From Cliona cf. orientalis (Eukaryota; Porifera; Demospongiae; Clionaida; Clionaidae), in NCBI GenBank assembly GCA_963930775.1, contig OZ005702.1:2914001-2978000 (forward strand): DNA of 64,000 nt, written 5' to 3'. This document shows positions 23,801 to 38,800 of the stretch, piece after piece. A program made the position numbers and the translations under genes. The notes below the pieces were generated by a model. That model was not told where the DNA came from. It worked only from the letters and a program-made list of their open reading frames with translations, and made no database searches. Positions within the stretch are counted from its first letter, which is position 1, and each line of letters begins with the position of its first letter.

Positions 23801-26800
23801 GCCTTTGTTAGCTAACTGCATGCTTAAGTAGCTACATGCAGAGTATTCAATTCAAGGTATACCTGTCCTGTAAGGAGTGGAATCGATGAGGTATCTCTTC
23901 TGCCACCCATCTTCAACAGACCTTTCAACTTAGGAATGAAGAATTTATTCTGCAACATGCACAATCATGCCAATTACATCAACAATCGTCCAGAAAATTA
24001 CTCTAAATGAACCTGAATGATCAGTGTTAAAGCGAAGAAGATAATACCCTCAAAGAACAAGAAGAGGAGATTTGCTCCAATTCCTGGCCTCTTTAAGGAA
24101 AGAGGATCATCCACAATATCACTTAAGAAACTGTACCACAGGCACTCTCTGACAAAGTATTTATACGTACTTGACATAAATAGACATCCACTGAATATTA
24201 CCAGGCACTTACTCCTTGGTCAACTGCAATTCTGCACATTTTACCCTCAGGTACTCATTTTCAATGAGATGGGAGAATGCACTCGTTAAGCTATGGTACA
24301 AGCAAATCATTATAATACATATTGGTAAAGTCTGAATAGACACATTGATCATAATAGTACTATCTCCCTCCTATAAGAATAGCATTATGCTCTAGATCAA
24401 TCAGTTTGGTAACATTTTGATAAGGTAAAGCAGCAAGAGTTGTAGCACACTATAATAATAGTGTTCAGCAAGTCGAGTGAAGTGCTCCAGGTGAGGCTGC
24501 TTCCGTATTCTAGCTGCTGGTCCACTATCCAGAGTGATTCCGTCAATAATGATATCATCTGCAAATCTAGTTTGAGCTACCCTGGATAGCATAATGTATC
24601 ACTTGTATTCCCTCTGTCTATTTTGCAAGGTAAGGTTTATATCCAATGACAGCATATCACACCTCTTACAGTTGACATCATGGTCTTGAAGCATTGTTTC
24701 AAAAACTCAAACACCATTGCGTACCATTGCTTTTACCGGTACTATGCATGCGTTGCATGGTATGCATGTGGCTGTGTGTGGTTATGCAAGACTCGACCAC
24801 AAAACTTTTATCCACGAAATTTGTTTTTGAGCAGAGTTTATAACAAAACCATAAAAATTAATAGTTAATCAAATTTCAGGCTATATAGTACGCTCTAGAA
24901 CATACCCATACGTTGGAAAGATGAGAAAGATATAGTGAAGTACATCAGCAGTGTGTTTTGCACTATCCGGATTATCTGGATCAGAAAATTGGACTGCAAA
25001 AACAACAGTTTGAGGCAGCTACATCAGAGATATAATTATGATAAATATTCACACACCACAACTATTACAGAATATCACATACAAATGATGAGAAGATGAA
25101 CACTAGGGAGACTACACCACTTGCAGTGAGTGAGTTAGAGAAGAGGAACGATGCCATGTAGGTTACAGGGATTCCAGCCCACACAAACAATACCTGATAT
25201 GAAAAAATTGAATGAATGATACGCAATGTATTTCCACTACAGAGTGCATGCATGGGCCCGGGCTCAAATATTATGCATGAAATATTCCTTTATTACCAAT
25301 AGCATAAAGATTATTCCCAAGGTACGTGAACTCTTGAAAGCATCACCCTGAAAGGCTGCAAAAAGGATGACAGTGATCACTATGGGAAAGAGGGTGTTGA
25401 GGAGATCCCAGGCATAGGAGGTCAACCAGTAGATGGAAGGATGAATACCACTCAGGAACTGAAGATGCTTCACCTGTAATTATTATTATAATAATCACAG
25501 TACTATTATCATGTATTGAATTCACTTCATAAACGTACAGTTAGTGTTGATGACCAACCTTTTTCTCCTTCTCTTCAACTGGGACAACAATAAAGCTAGT
25601 AGTCACGATACTGAAGGCAAATGTCACAAAAAATCCAGCAAAAGTTGCGATATATGCTATGGAATTGTCAATCTAGCAATAATTAAAGGAATAATAGTAT
25701 TCATACCATTCAGTGATTTTTATGTTTTATTACCTGCTCTGCTGCATTGAGTGTTATTGGGTGATTATTGATAGCAATGGAATGTGTCTGATCTTTTGTC
25801 TCACTTTTCAATAAGAAATTGTGGAAAATGTTGAGTGCAGTGGCAGCCATATGCAATGGCTATATAAAGGGAAAAAAATGAACACTTAATACTGATGATT
25901 TAGCGAAGGTCAATTGCTGGATAAATGATTGGTTCCTTAATTTCATCACAGCAGACAAAACAAGTTAAAAATCTCAGTTATATAGATACCCAGAAGTCCA
26001 CACACTCACTTGGTGGGAAATTATTATAAAAGATAAGTATAACTTTTTGACGGGAAGTGTATCAGCTTAGTTTCATTGGTATCTAAATCAAAGAACAAAG
26101 GTGCTGAGCTGGATAAATCCATTTTGCTTGCTAATTTTGAAATCAGTAGCAGACACATTGAAGCTTTAAATGCCTATCCACAGCTGTATGCGAGTTCAAA
26201 AATTGTCCTTCTCGACTTCCATAGCAACATGTGTGAAGTCAAGAAATCTGATGAACTGAACCAAGGCTTAGCCTATAAAGAAAGGAAAGCGCTAAAGCCA
26301 GACAGACCAAGGATACCAAAAGTGGTCTGATCCTCAACCAAGCATGGTCCCCAATCTTCTTTAGCTGATCCTCACCTTATGCTCACTTTCTAGTTACCCT
26401 ATTCATTTAGCTGTTGACTACATCACTCTCATCCTATTTGTATACCTTACTCCAATTATTCTAACTACCTCTCTTTCCAGTTGATTGTACCCAAATTAAT
26501 TTAGCTGTGCTCAGCCGTTTGTTCTTTCAGTTTAGTACACTTGTACACGAGCTGAAGAAGATTCAAAATCACACACCAATATCGCCAAGAGTATATTGCC
26601 TGTGATACATGTATAACCTTGACCATCATTGAATGCTGATCCTTGCCGTGATAGATTATATAAATGATAAAAGGTGTCTCACCTGGTTGTTGAACCACAC
26701 TGAAACTTCCATTGGACGCGGTTGATTCGCAGGAAAGATAGAGCTCACTATCTGTTTTTCCACAGGACATGTGTCATAGTCAGTCCAACTTGAGTTCTAC

Positions 26801-29800
26801 GAATGAAAAGCAGACAATAAAACAGTTTAATTTCAACATCAAACAAAATTGTACCAGCTGAGGATATATGGGTCTGCAAGAACTACTAAAGTCAAAGAAG
26901 CCTTCACACCCGCCACACCAATAATTCCTTGGTTCACGAACACTGACAGAGAATCCGGCTTGGAAACTCCGAAAGGAAAGGTCTGGTCTGCCAGAGACTC
27001 CAGAAAATGTTCGAAGTAATTGTTCAACAATGTATACATCATCACTCTCAAGGGAACCCCTTGGCTGCATCCCTTGGAAAGAGGAACAATTCACCTTTAA
27101 ACTTGGACCGCAGGTATAACATCTTGAGCACCTGCAGTGCAGTTACAAGGAACATTAGATTATAAAGAAAGCAGAAAGCATTTATTATGGCATATCTATC
27201 AAAATTAATGGTACAATATACAAGTGTAACTTGAACTAATATATACAAGAAACTCACTCGAGGTAACTTGAGCAGGCAGAGTCATAACCAAAGTCACTTT
27301 TTCCATTGCAAGTTTCCTGGATTTCTTGCTATACAACCGGTGATAAATAGAAATGAGAGCACAACCCTAGCTATTATAGTAACGTTAAACCACAATCCAT
27401 GGATTGTTCTACTTACAGTGGATCTGGAGGCACAGTACTGATCAAGGATCTGGAAACGATAGCTACAACAGTCATTCACAGTGAAGTTCTGACTCTCCAC
27501 TTCTTCTCTGATTCGTTGTGTAGCCCTAGTGAAATCATACACATTTTTCGCACCAAATTCTGATGATGTCAACGTCTGAGGAGGACAATTAAATTGGAGT
27601 CACTATACTAACAGTAACTGGTATAGTACTTGCTTACGGATAAGAGGAATGGTTCAGAAGCATTGTTAGTGCTAATATTTCCAAGCTGGGCATAAAATAG
27701 TGTCAAATTATCAACGAAAAGGGCAGAATTTTCCAGAGTGAGGGCTCTCTTTGGTTGTGGGCCAGTGTTTCCCAGATCAGAGATGACCAGAATATTTGCA
27801 AAAACAACAAACAATATTGGGATGAAAATTTGAGATATCAGAAATCCATATGCTCTCAGTGAGATGTGGAACTTCTTGACAAACATTGCCCAAATCTGCT
27901 GAAGTATAAGGTAGAAGCCAGTATTGGGGGCTAAAATATGGAGGAAAAAAGATTAGTATTCACATGTAGATATATATATGCGTAAACTATAGTATGCTGA
28001 TCCCAATATGGGCCCGTAATGAACCAGGCTACAGATGAAGGGTCCTCGAGGATAATTGCCAGTACAAAGTTCACACTCTTTATTGTTACAGTACAACAAT
28101 TAAGACTTGATTTATACAAAAGCCCCGTAGACAAAGACTGCAAACCCGTTTCTTCACACTGAAATGCAGCGCATGCTCAACCAATCAGACTATAAATATG
28201 GATCATAGCAACTAGTGCTAGCCTAGAAATGAAGGCCTTGAAAGGAGAGCTGAACAAACTTCATGGAGATACATAGAGAAGGCTTCATGCAGCTAGAAAC
28301 TTCCATTTGCTTGTATCCAACTGCCTCTACTCATAAGCTTGTGGAGCACGGATCATGATAGTAAAGCATGATTGGAACACATGCAACTAGAGCTCTCTAG
28401 AGCACAAACCCTCAGCGCGCTGCATGGCATTAATTTTGTTACACAAGCTGGCAACGACAACTACATTGATTTCCTGAGTGCTCACATGCTTCTCAAGCTC
28501 CAATTGAAAAATCAAAATGAAAAAAAAAACAGATGAACAGAATTTAGATACGTGCTTTATAGAGTGCAGTATAGTGTATACGGTAGCATAATTTATGTGT
28601 AAATAGAAACGAGTGCATTGGGTGTGGCCTGCAGGAAAGTCAAGAAGCTATAAGCAGTTACTTCGCTGACTATTGGCAGGCAGGCAGTAGCTTTACAGGA
28701 GTTGTAGCTGGAACTATCTATTTGGTATCTTGAAAGAAGTCTAAGTAACTGTTGTTCATTTTGTCCATCGAAAAGCTGCCAGGGTGCGTGGAAGGATGGA
28801 TCTATGGTGGACAGTAGTGGTCCTGAGTAAATGTCACCAGAACTGGAGAACAAAGCGTTTTCAGCAAAATACATGCGTTTGAAACGTCATAAAGAATCAT
28901 ATAACACCGTGCTTGAGACTAGCAAATGAGGTATGTAGCAGTTAGAGAGTTAGCAGACACTGCATGCAGACAGACAGACAGACACACAGAAAGACAACCA
29001 TAACTCTGTGGCGCATGCGCCGAGGATTAATTACTGATCTAGTCAATCACCTACTGTACTCCCCATGGTCTCTCAGCTATAACATGCAGTGGCTGTATTT
29101 AACATATTATAATCATATGACTTCTCTGGGAAATTATTTCACTTGAAAACAAGCTACTTTATTAAACTTATGCATGCAATTATTTCCCGAACTGCACTTG
29201 ATTGCCCATGCAAATACGCAATACAACTGTGTGACATACTGAAACTATAACGGAGAAGTGGTCCTGTTCTATATCCAACTTGTTTCTTAGAAGGTCCAGA
29301 TTCTTGCCCTTTAGCCACAATAGCGTCATTAAAAGAGTCTGAATTCCCAATGGTTATATCTGTGATAGATAATGTGAATGTAAAGTGCATGCACAACAAA
29401 AATTACCTTCCTTCAGACAATGCACAGTAAACCACATGATCTTAATAAATAAACGGAGCATATTCTAGTTTCAAACAGCCTCACAACATGAATCTCCACC
29501 AACCCAGGGTTCACACTAGTTATAAATTACCACCATCTTTCAAGTTGTTAGCTGTAGATTCTGAATGAGATGGCACACCACCTTGCTGTAGCCTGCAAGA
29601 GAGGGTATAAAGTTAATAATATTAGATGAAATTGTCTATGGATTAAACTTCAATAGCCATGGAGGATCAGATCGATAAATGACAAATACGTATGCACCCT
29701 CCATACTGACTGTCAATATCCCCCTAGCTTTGACCTAACCAGTACCTTTCATCTTCAACACCTTCTCCAACCTTGATGAAGACTTCCTCCATAGTGGTCA

Positions 29801-32800
29801 CTGAAATTCCAAAGCTACTGATCCCAAGGGTAGCTTTTTCAGCCTCAAGTTTATCAAATAGCTGTGGGAATGATCCAGTGGCAGAAGAAGGAAGGATGTA
29901 AGAGAGTTCAGCTCCAACATCAGTGGACTTCTCCGCATCAGACACCACAGATTTCACTGCTCTCTCCACTCTGGAAGGGTCACAGGAATCATCTTTCACT
30001 ATGGTCAAATGGTAGCCAACGCCATACCTGATCAAAAGCAATGTAACAGGTACTAGTTCTGTGCAATGTACCGTGCATGCATTTACTTGCTCTTGAGGAA
30101 GAGAGAAGAGCCAGAGCAACGAAGCTTTCCTTCAGCCATGATTACAATCCTGTCTCCTAGGATATCTGCCTCATCCCTGATTTAATACAACATGTAATAA
30201 CATACCCCTCTCCCTATGGTAGTTTGAGTTAGAGTCTCACATGTGGTGTGTTGATAAGAGCATGGTCCGTCCAGGTTTATGCTTGGTAAGGAGGTCCCAA
30301 GTTGCCCGTCTGGCATATGGATCCATACCAGAAGTAGGCTCATCAAGAATTACAATTTCTGAACCACCAATCAGAGCTATGGCAACACTGAAAATCCAAA
30401 TTAATGAGTACATAATTAATTATAGCACTAGAGTGAAAAGCCTGGGAGAAATCTGGAGCTTTAGTTTAAGGACTGAGAACCAACCTTAAACAATAGTACC
30501 AGCAGGATTCAGACACAATAGCTACCCCACCCCCCCCCCCCCCCCCCCCCCCCCCCATGTCTTTAATGATATTGTATACTATACCTCAGTTTTCTCTTCA
30601 TCCCTCCAGAGAGCTTTCTAGCTTGGATATCTTTCTTGTCCATCAGTTGGATATCTTCCACCATAGCTGCTACCTCCCCACGCACACGCTTTCTATTAAA
30701 TATGCCCTAAATAAGAATAATTAATACAAACTGTACCAATCTGATCTCTATTCAGGGGGAGGTCCAAGATTTGTACCTGGGTGTTCTAATAGCTACATTA
30801 CTGCATGCAAAGGCTAAATCTACGTCATCTTGTCCAAAACCATACCCCTTGGGAGTGTTTTGAGTTGCTTCAAGCATGAGTCCACTAGATAGCATGAGAC
30901 ATACAAAGAGCTTGGTATGTTTTTCTAAGTCTTACATGTATCTGTAGCATTTTCTGTTAGTTTAATATCTGTCTTTACAAGACTTGGTTTTGAGGAGCTT
31001 ATGAAATGATATTGCATGTTAGTCGTAATGTAGTACCTTAAGTCGAAGAAAGAAAGCCAAGTGTTCAGAAAGTGTTAGACGATCAAAGAGGATATTGTGT
31101 TGAGGACAGATACCAAGGCTGGTTCGAATTTTATCACTATCAGTCAGAATGCTGTATCCATTGATGGTAGCTGTTCCACTTGTTGGGGAATAAAGACCTG
31201 CACAGTCATAGTGTATGTGGAGTGGGGTTAATATCTGATGTACAGTACTGTACCTGTTAGCATTGACATTGTTGTTGTCTTTCCTGCTCCGTTGTGACCC
31301 AGTAGGGCAGTGATCTGTCCTTTATAAATGTTCAAGGAGATATTATCCACAGCCTTCTTTACTGACTTTTCATCCTTTGAAAATCGCTTTGCAAAAAGTG
31401 ACTACATTGCCAACAAAGTGCAAAAGTTAATTAATATGCTGGCAATAATAATATTATTGTGTACATGTACGTCAAAAGTTAATACCATACTCTCCCAAAA
31501 ATAAGCTCCCTTTTCTCTTTGATCTCCAAGTCATTGCATAGGTATATTTCATAAGCCCCTGCCCTACGTATGTGACAAATTACAATTATATTATACATAA
31601 GCACTAAAAATGGGTGCCTGGCGATCAAGAACACTGTCATTCATAGTCTGGGCAGTTTCTATTCTTAACTAATCACAATGTCATGCTATACAGGGCTTAT
31701 AATATTTGAGGCCCACTGTGTGCATTCAAAAATAAGCTCCAATTGCTTGCGTTGAAAAGGGAAAAGGGGCTTGTTTTTGGGTCGATATGGTGATATATTT
31801 ACCAAACCAAAGATTTTTGTGAGATTCTTAATACTAATGCCAACTTCCAAGTTATCAGTGACCACTTCATGGTTTGCGGAATCAATGTCATCACCGGTCA
31901 GATCCAACACAGTCTGAGTATTAAAATCAATTACTGCCACGATACTGAGCAATTCCTTCAATCAATGTCTATACCTCTTCTGTCTTTACTTTGTGTCCAA
32001 TCCAGTAAGATGGAAGAAATGGGAAATAGAATGGCTGGCGAATGCCATAAGGCCCAGGCTTCACTCCATTTACATACCTAAAATATTATAAGTGATAGTA
32101 AAGACAGCACTACAAAAATCTCAGTCAGCATGCATGTAATCATAATAATTAAGTTGCTCTGAGTTATATAATGTATGGCACATCCCTACTTATCGAGGCA
32201 GAGTCTACCAACTCGATGATGAATGGCCAATTATCAGAACTGGTTAAGTTTAGGTTTATAATCATAATCTGTGGCAAATTTGGTATGTATCAAGTTTGAA
32301 ATAATATTAAATTATAATCCTTGATGTCAATTTCATATCCAGGACTGCCTTAACCTTTCACTCTATTTTCAATTCGTATGTCCATGGTACCTTTATTTCA
32401 ATGAAACAAAGTTCTTAGACATTTTCAGCACGTACATTAATTAATATTTTACTCAAAATACACGGGATAAAAGAGACAGCGATTGCTTTATTTCAAGAAG
32501 ACTAGTGCGTAGATCTAGCGATAGTTCTTATGTATCAACTACATATGACTCATATTGGTCACATCAGGCCGCTACTAACTAAGCTTCTGGTCTTTAATGT
32601 ACACTCTACTTGCTCTAATGGCAGTTATTCATTTATCGGAAACGGATAATTAGATATATGGTCAAGAGGGCATGTGCGGTAATTAGAATAATAATAGCAT
32701 ACTAAAGAAACGCGCACGTGCTAGCTGGCTAGGTTCGCGGTCACGGGGCTGTCCCCTAAACCACAGCGTGGTCATGCGCGAGTATCCATGATTACCACAA

Positions 32801-35800
32801 TAATTAAGCTACAGAACCACAGAATGGTGAATACTTGCATAGTCCCAGGATGTGGGAGCAGATCAGACAGAGATCACCACCTCTCCTTTCACTGCCTTCC
32901 ACTGACAAATAAACCCCTTCTCAAGCAATGGCTGCATCAGATTGGAAGGAAGAATGCTCCAGTGAACAAAAACAGCCGGGTATGTAGCAAGCACTACATT
33001 AATTGTGCGGAAGTTGCGACCTGATGAGTACCCGACAGAATACCTACCGAAGCTAGCGGCCACAAGAGTAACAACAGCAACGCCAAGAAGGCCATTAATT
33101 CGTAGGCTATTGCGAGAAAATGAGAATGATAAGAGTGATGATAGTGATAGGATAGAAGAGCCACCAACACGGGAGATTGGTGTGAATACTGAGGATGATT
33201 AACAGATGAAACAGCTAGAAGCTAAAGTATGTGAACTGGAGGAGATCAGAAAACATGAAAGTTGTAGGTTTAGTTTGGAGTCTATTGCAAGCGATGATTC
33301 AAAGGTAGCTTTCTATACTGGCTTTCCCTCTTATGACCACCTCAAAATTTATTTTGATTTCTTGGGCCCAGCAGCATCTCAGCTGATATACAGGGACTCT
33401 AGAAGGGTACTTGATCACAGCAACAAGGGACGCCCACGTTCTTTGCCTCCCATGGAAGAATTCTTCCTCACTCTTGTCCGCTTACGACTGGGGTTGCTTG
33501 AGCAAGATATTGCGTATCATTTTGGCATATCACAGTCAACTGTCTCAAGGATATGTATACATCTTGGATCAACTTCATGCATATCCAGTTCCAACAGATA
33601 CCTCTATGGTCTCCAAGGGAGTTCGTTCATGGCCACATGCCAGCTCTCTTTAAAGAGAAGTATCCAACAACACGGGTGATCATTGATGCAACTGAAGTTT
33701 TCATTCAGCAACCATCCCTTCCAGAGCTTCAGCAGCGCACGTTTTCAAGCTACAAGAACCACAATACTTTCAAGGCACTGATAGGTATTTCTCCATCTGG
33801 TGCTGTGACGTTCGTGTCCAAGCTATATCCAGGAAATATATCTGACAAAGAACTCACTCGTCAAAGTGGCCTTTTAGACTTGCTTGAACACGGGGACTCG
33901 ATCATGGCTGACAGGGGATTCAATATTATGGACGATCTTGCACCTCGTGGAGTTAAGCTTAACATTCCCCCCTTTCTTCGTGGCAAGAGTCAGTTGGACC
34001 AACGCGAGCTGATCGAAACCCGAAGGATAGCCTCGCTTAGGATCCATGTAAAGAGATGCATGGAGCGAATAAAAAAACTTTCACATTTTTGATGGTGTCA
34101 TACCTCTCTCTTTGATGGACGTTGCCGATCAAATGTTTTTTGTCTCTGCTGTTTTGACAAACTTTCATGCACCCTTGTGTGCTTAGCTTGCACAAATTAT
34201 TTTCTGCACAAGTCACATGTTGTATTGGGTGGTTCCCCACCATTCATAATGTGATGATAGAAACTGTGATGAGCACTGTATGAAAATCAGTGCTAAAGGT
34301 AAGACATCTATAAAATATAACTAGGTTTGTACATGGGATTAACTATTTCTGGTAGCATGTGCATGTCAAAATAATCTTCCAGTTCAGGTACACATTTTGT
34401 CTCCCATTCCTTGGATAGGTATATCCGTTCCACTGCTACATCTACTGGGGTGTATACACAAAAATCACAAAAGCTGTACATGTCATTGCTCACATACAAC
34501 TGAAGCTGCACTTGATGAAAGTAGTGATGTTGCCGTTTTAAGTGAAACTGGCCATCAACAAGCTCACCACAGAATGCAGCATCTGTACATAATTCGTAAG
34601 GTGACTGGTCTCGTTTGGTGTAAGGGCACTTAAACTCAGCGATTCCAATGTGGTTGCATGAGGGATCGATCACCCGTGCATCTGGTGAGGCTCCAAGCCA
34701 GCCCTTACTTGGATGGATGATGAAACCACAAGGATGTGTTGTGAGACCTGTGTGACCATGTTCGATCATGTACTCTTGGTACTTCCTACATGCCACTGAC
34801 TCATTCTGCCGACCCCAAGCGATTGCAGCTGGAAATGGATCGAACATTGGTTTGGGATACAAACACTGGTAGAGGAGAGAGAGTGTTTTTTGTGTTGTAT
34901 CAGTATTCGGCCACAAATGGAGGATGTGATTCGTCGAGCTCGTACCAAAAACCACTCCTTAGATGAGGACTGCTACCTTGTATCTTCTTCTATATGGCAA
35001 CGATCACTGCTGCTGACTCGAAGGGTATCCTTAAAATTAACAATTGTATCGATGTCTAGAACTCGAGCAGTATAAGATGGGGTGGTGTTTGATTCTTCGC
35101 TGACATTGACCGGTGGTGCAGATTCATCTGGGTGGAGAAACCTGGGGTACGAATGGTCATGCAACACTTTCTTAACATCAGGAACCAAGATGTGTAGAAA
35201 TGCGCATGGCTTGTTTAGTGCAAGCAGACTACACCATAACTGCTCTGATGCAGTTGGATTGGGAGTTCTTAAACTCTCAGGACGCGGATCAAACTCAGAG
35301 CTTACACGTGTAAGCTGTGCTGACCATTTCCTCGGTGGCACGAGCTCCTGTTTTCGTGTACAGAGGTTTTCAACTGGTATTGGCTCTAACTTCCGTGGTC
35401 TTGGCTGATTCCACATCTGCAGCTTGTCTGTGCACGTTTGAAATTCTGGAATCCGTGTCACCTTTTCAAACTCTTCCAGTGCATAACACAGTGCTGCAAT
35501 ATGCTTGCAACTTGCACGAGGGCCTCTACCAGCTGGACAACCACACTGAGCTGCTGATATCTCGAAGGATGATTCCTCCAACTGCAGCTCAATCTTGTAC
35601 ACTCGATCTTTCTTCATTTCTGGCAGGCAATCAGCTCGAATGAAGATGCTGTCTGATGTGATCTCGTGACAGACTTGGATCTTCTGAACATGGCCACAAC
35701 GAAATAGGTTCAGCGCTGAGGAGTAGACTGATTTAAAATCACCAGCTGGCAAGCCATCATGAGCTATTCTCGTAACAAAATAGCCAAAAAGTTGGGCATG

Positions 35801-38800
35801 TGTGAACCTAAAGACATGGTTAGAGGTGCTGCCGTACACCTCCGTGAGCTCTTGCCATCCATCGGTTGGAGCAAGTGAAATTGATCTCTCTGTCGACTTT
35901 ATTTTGCGATCTGGATCTACTAACTGCTTATCCCAGCCATTCTTAATGTATGCATTGACCCTGTTAAAATTATATGAATTATTTTTATAGCAGCTGCCTC
36001 TATTACCTTACCTCTCTACTAACTCTGCCTTTTTACCCTTTGTAGGAGCTGCTCTGCACAGCAGCCACTGCTTCAGTGCAGGTACTGTCAGTGTACTTGC
36101 ACTACGCCCACTCAAACTGGCCCCAGGAATGTCATCCTCACAAAGTGCACTAATTTGCTTGGTTGCCATGGCCTCCTCTATCTCTCCATGGTTAACCACA
36201 GCTGCACACACACTCTTAGCCACAGCGCATGCTCTGAATGACCCGCGATAGCCCACAAAACCATTTCCGCGTAGCACATGGCTTCATTGCAGCTCTGCGC
36301 GCATGCTCTACTATAGCAATGAATATTCTAATTACCGTGCATGCCCTCTTGGCCGTAATTCTAATTATCCGTTTCTGATAAATGAATAACTGCCATTATT
36401 CAAACATTCTAATAATCTGAGCAGCAAGTTTAAGTAAACATGTAGCGCCCACGTCTCAGAGGTCAGTGGCAATTCAATACCGCAGGTCGGATTTTAATTG
36501 CGAGTATGTATTAATTGCGAATTGCGAGTTTTTCTGTTTCGCAGTTAATGGATTCGCAAACATAAAATTAATGTGCGCGTATGCTACAGTACGGTACGGG
36601 GTCATCCATCACAATTATTGGATTCGCAATTTGGCCTGACTTGACTAGAACGCAATCATTAAATTACGCAATTAAAACCTGTCATCAATTTAGCACGCTG
36701 TGCACACATACAGACTGAGCGTAATACTAGCAAATCATAGCTTTAAATAGTCAGGAAATTACATCACAAATCAGTAATTTAATTCCAGTTCTAATTATTA
36801 TACGAGTTAGTTCAAAATTTCATCATGCACGTAAATATCAATTTTTCTCACCCTTTCTATTATTAATTTTATAGCTAATCAAGCAAACAGCATATTATGG
36901 TACATTATGTAGGAGAAATTCAAGATGACATTTTATACAGCTGTTAGAGGTTTCCATTTTATAGGAGTGTGGATATCACATCTTGGACAAAGTCTAAGAG
37001 TGAAAAGGGAATAATACTATGGAAGCACTGATCATATCCATCATAATGTTATTTTGATTGCTATGGGAGAGCACAGTGACACTAGAGCTGACAATGGTAA
37101 GCATAGAGTTGGACATCAACCGCTGTTTGTTCGTCGCTAGCATTTATTCCATTGTTTTCAGATCCATTCTAGCTATTTACACTTGAACAAGCCATTAGCC
37201 GAATTATATCAATTAACGAGTTAGCAATGCCTAATGACCTTACCATGCAATGACCATGTACACGACAATCTCCAGCAGCAGCCAAAAGAACACCCATCCC
37301 ACATTAAAGGGATCATCAGCAGTCAGCGGTGTGGCAACGTTACTCCACTGTAGACCCTCCAGCCTCTGCTCCAGTCGAGTAATGACCTCCAGACCGAGAG
37401 ATGCACATGTGTTGGATAACACACACATACCCATCTTAGCACCACTGCACAATGAATGGATCACAATAGAGTTAAACTTACTTTTAAACTTACAATCCTA
37501 GCTTCTCATAGCCAAGGGCCTGGACCACATGGAATGGAGCAAAGGTCAAGTAATAAAATATGAATCCCGTTGCCAGCCCAAGACGACCACTGTTAAACCA
37601 CACACTGCATAATATGAATGTGATAGGTGATTTCAACACTTTTAGACTTAATTTCCCTACCTGATAAGGAAACAGAATGAGATGACAGAAAGAATGAAGA
37701 CAATGAGAAAGATCAGTAACAGCAGGAAATCCGTCCGTGGAAAGATCCGACCAGTCTATGTGAATTGTTAACACTATTATTGAATACATGTAGCCAAGTC
37801 CATTAACATGGACATCCCACCTTCCCACTATGACCCAGAGAATTCTGCGTCCATGATATACAATGCACATCTAGCTAGTCTACACGGAATTCGATACCTT
37901 CAACAATATACAAACGACAATGACTGGAAGCATGAGAAAGAGGAACTGCTTGAGATACCACGTGCTCCACAGTACCCACTGTTTCAAACCCATCATCAGC
38001 ATAGTCTCACGAATACGACTCTCCTTCTCCACAACTAGCTCCTGCAGCAATGCAACCAAAATACAGCTACATCTGATAAAATATAATACCACACTAATTC
38101 TATGCATAAAAGCTTATACACAAATAAAATTTTAATGGCTACCTTCACAAAATATCCAGCAGAGAATATGAATGCCACCACTATAAGGAGAGCAAAATAA
38201 TTGGACACAAAGAAGTAAAAATTATCTTGAGAGTAGGGAGGATATGGGAATTGCTAAAGTAGAGGAGAAAGAGAGAATACAGATAATCCACAGCAAATTT
38301 TGCATTGTGACCCGGCCTCCCGGTCACTCCTTCCCTTACCTTAAGAGATACTTGAAGATCTATTTCCTTGTTGGTATACAACTCAATAATGGAGAGACTG
38401 ATAGCATTTTCAAGGTGAAGGAAGCCGAATTGATAGTCACTGTGCACGTACAAAATACTAGCATAAAAGCAACCCTAATTATACTATACTTATACTACGA
38501 AAAATATTTTTCAGATGATCATTTTTCTTATATAGTCTGTGTCATTACACTGATGAGGGCATGGATACGCGTCTTGGAGAGAAAATCCGCACTACAAGGC
38601 TCAGGATTGGTCAGAACTGTAGGGCTGTGTGCACAAAGAAGAGTGGCCTTAATGCCTCGGGCCATTGTCGAACGATCGGTGTGAAAGCGCTGCGCGTTTC
38701 GAGAGGCCTGCTAAACAGGCACTGGCACTAGCCACCGAGCCTCAAGCGAAGCGAGAGGCGAGGTCTGTTCTTTGTCATACCTGTCAGTAGTCTGGTAGCA

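Larger units (their letters stand above)
32618..36396. mobile_element. ISL2EU-like DNA transposon, 3.78 kb, decayed
   Basis: TIRs start ATGGCAGTTATTCATTTATC at 32618 and reverse-complement at 36396. They stay about 90% similar for about 75 bp, through GAGGGCATG. A TA dinucleotide flanks both ends (32616-32617, 36397-36398). It contains two convergent genes: a THAP plus DDE transposase (plus strand) and a SAP/SWIM/YqaJ protein (minus strand). This gene pair is the known layout of ISL2EU elements. Both genes carry stops or frameshifts. It sits in the 5.2 kb intron between ABCA exons 37244-37444 and 31975-32077. Confidence 0.88.

Noticed and set aside
24402..24592. 63-codon minus-strand ORF considered as an ABCA exon between TM segments
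   Set aside because: Flanking ABCA exons (ending FPTYG and starting LTSAFSHL) join directly, as in gene B; no matching exon exists there.
28593..28874. 93-codon minus-strand ORF ([17 protein letters not shown]...) inside gene A, considered as an ectodomain exon
   Set aside because: The exons at 29240-29359 and 27638-27930 join in phase without it, and it has no counterpart I can see in gene B. Treated as intronic chance ORF.
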